The notes under the pieces are model-generated. The model had not been told where the DNA came from. It saw nothing but the letters and a program-made list of their open reading frames with translations, and did no database searches. From NCBI GenBank assembly GCA_019751475.1, contig JAIENH010000267.1:1-6931 (forward strand): a stretch of 6,931 nucleotides of DNA. Reading direction: 5' to 3'. Shown in pieces: positions 6,868-6,931 of this stretch; the stretch's first letter is position 1, and every line of letters starts with the position of its first letter. The stretch comes from Cyclobacteriaceae bacterium. Its GTDB lineage: Bacteria > Bacteroidota > Bacteroidia > Cytophagales > Cyclobacteriaceae. The position numbers and the translations under genes were made by a program.

Positions 6868-6931
6868 TAGAACCTGAAATTGTAGGTGACGGTGGCAATA
6901 GGCCTTGCAAAAATTGACAACTGATATCCCT
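6867..6931 (-). CDS. TonB-dependent receptor, extreme C-terminus (5' part outside window)
   Basis: Only 20 codons and the stop TAA (6867-6869) are inside the window. They read GYQLSIFARPIATVTYNFRF, with alternating hydrophobic/polar residues and a terminal phenylalanine. This is the expected last transmembrane strand of an outer-membrane beta-barrel, whose C-terminal aromatic residue is the recognition signal for the Bam assembly machinery. The stop overlaps the ATG of the DUF4249 gene by one base (TAATG), so the two are almost certainly co-transcribed and translationally coupled. DUF4249 genes commonly follow a TonB-dependent receptor with an N-terminal carboxypeptidase-regulatory-like domain, which supports the identity. 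Substrate and upstream domains cannot be seen. Another kind of beta-barrel protein is possible from this short tail alone. Confidence 0.72.
   Translation of the reverse strand, partial: GYQLSIFARPIATVTYNFRF

Overview
The window looks like a chromosomal segment of a Bacteroidota bacterium, most likely of the Cytophagales/Chitinophagales type. Three things suggest this. A DUF4249-type lipoprotein lies directly behind the 3' end of a TonB-dependent receptor. Next to it is a large secreted protein with macroglobulin-like and TonB-plug-like regions, an architecture typical of this phylum. A TAnnTTTG-type -7 element is also present. Coding density is very high, no stretch over 100 bp lacks a gene, and I see no RNA genes, insertion sequences or CRISPR arrays.

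Layout, left to right. (1) Positions 1-895, + strand: the 3' part of a membrane-anchored family 2 glycosyltransferase whose start lies outside the window. (2) Positions 884-3269, - strand: a compact three-gene unit read as MFS transporter (YbjJ/MosC-like), then a small GNAT acetyltransferase (COG2388-like), then a YheT/EMB8-type alpha/beta hydrolase. The first junction is an ATGA overlap and the second a 2-nt gap. The hydrolase is interrupted by one in-frame TGA at a position where E. coli YheT has arginine; the rest of the reading frame is intact. The hydrolase and glycosyltransferase genes converge and overlap by 12 bp. (3) Positions 3270-3362: a 93-bp intergenic gap with a candidate promoter for the MFS unit. 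(4) Positions 3363-6931, - strand: an envelope operon read as TonB-dependent receptor (only its last 20 codons are visible), then DUF4249 lipoprotein, then the 788-aa macroglobulin/plug-like secreted protein. Its junctions are TAATG and a 10-nt gap.

Inferred biology. The right-hand operon encodes outer-membrane/periplasmic proteins that probably act together around a TonB-dependent receptor, with the DUF4249 lipoprotein in the place where a SusD-like protein sits in Sus systems. The substrate cannot be read from the sequence. The left-hand operon groups a transporter, an acetyltransferase and a hydrolase with no obvious single pathway. The most notable points are the solitary nonsense codon in the hydrolase, the receptor tail at the right edge, the poorly characterised receptor/DUF4249/macroglobulin-plug set, and an A9 tract inside the plug-like region where one extra A creates an immediate stop.
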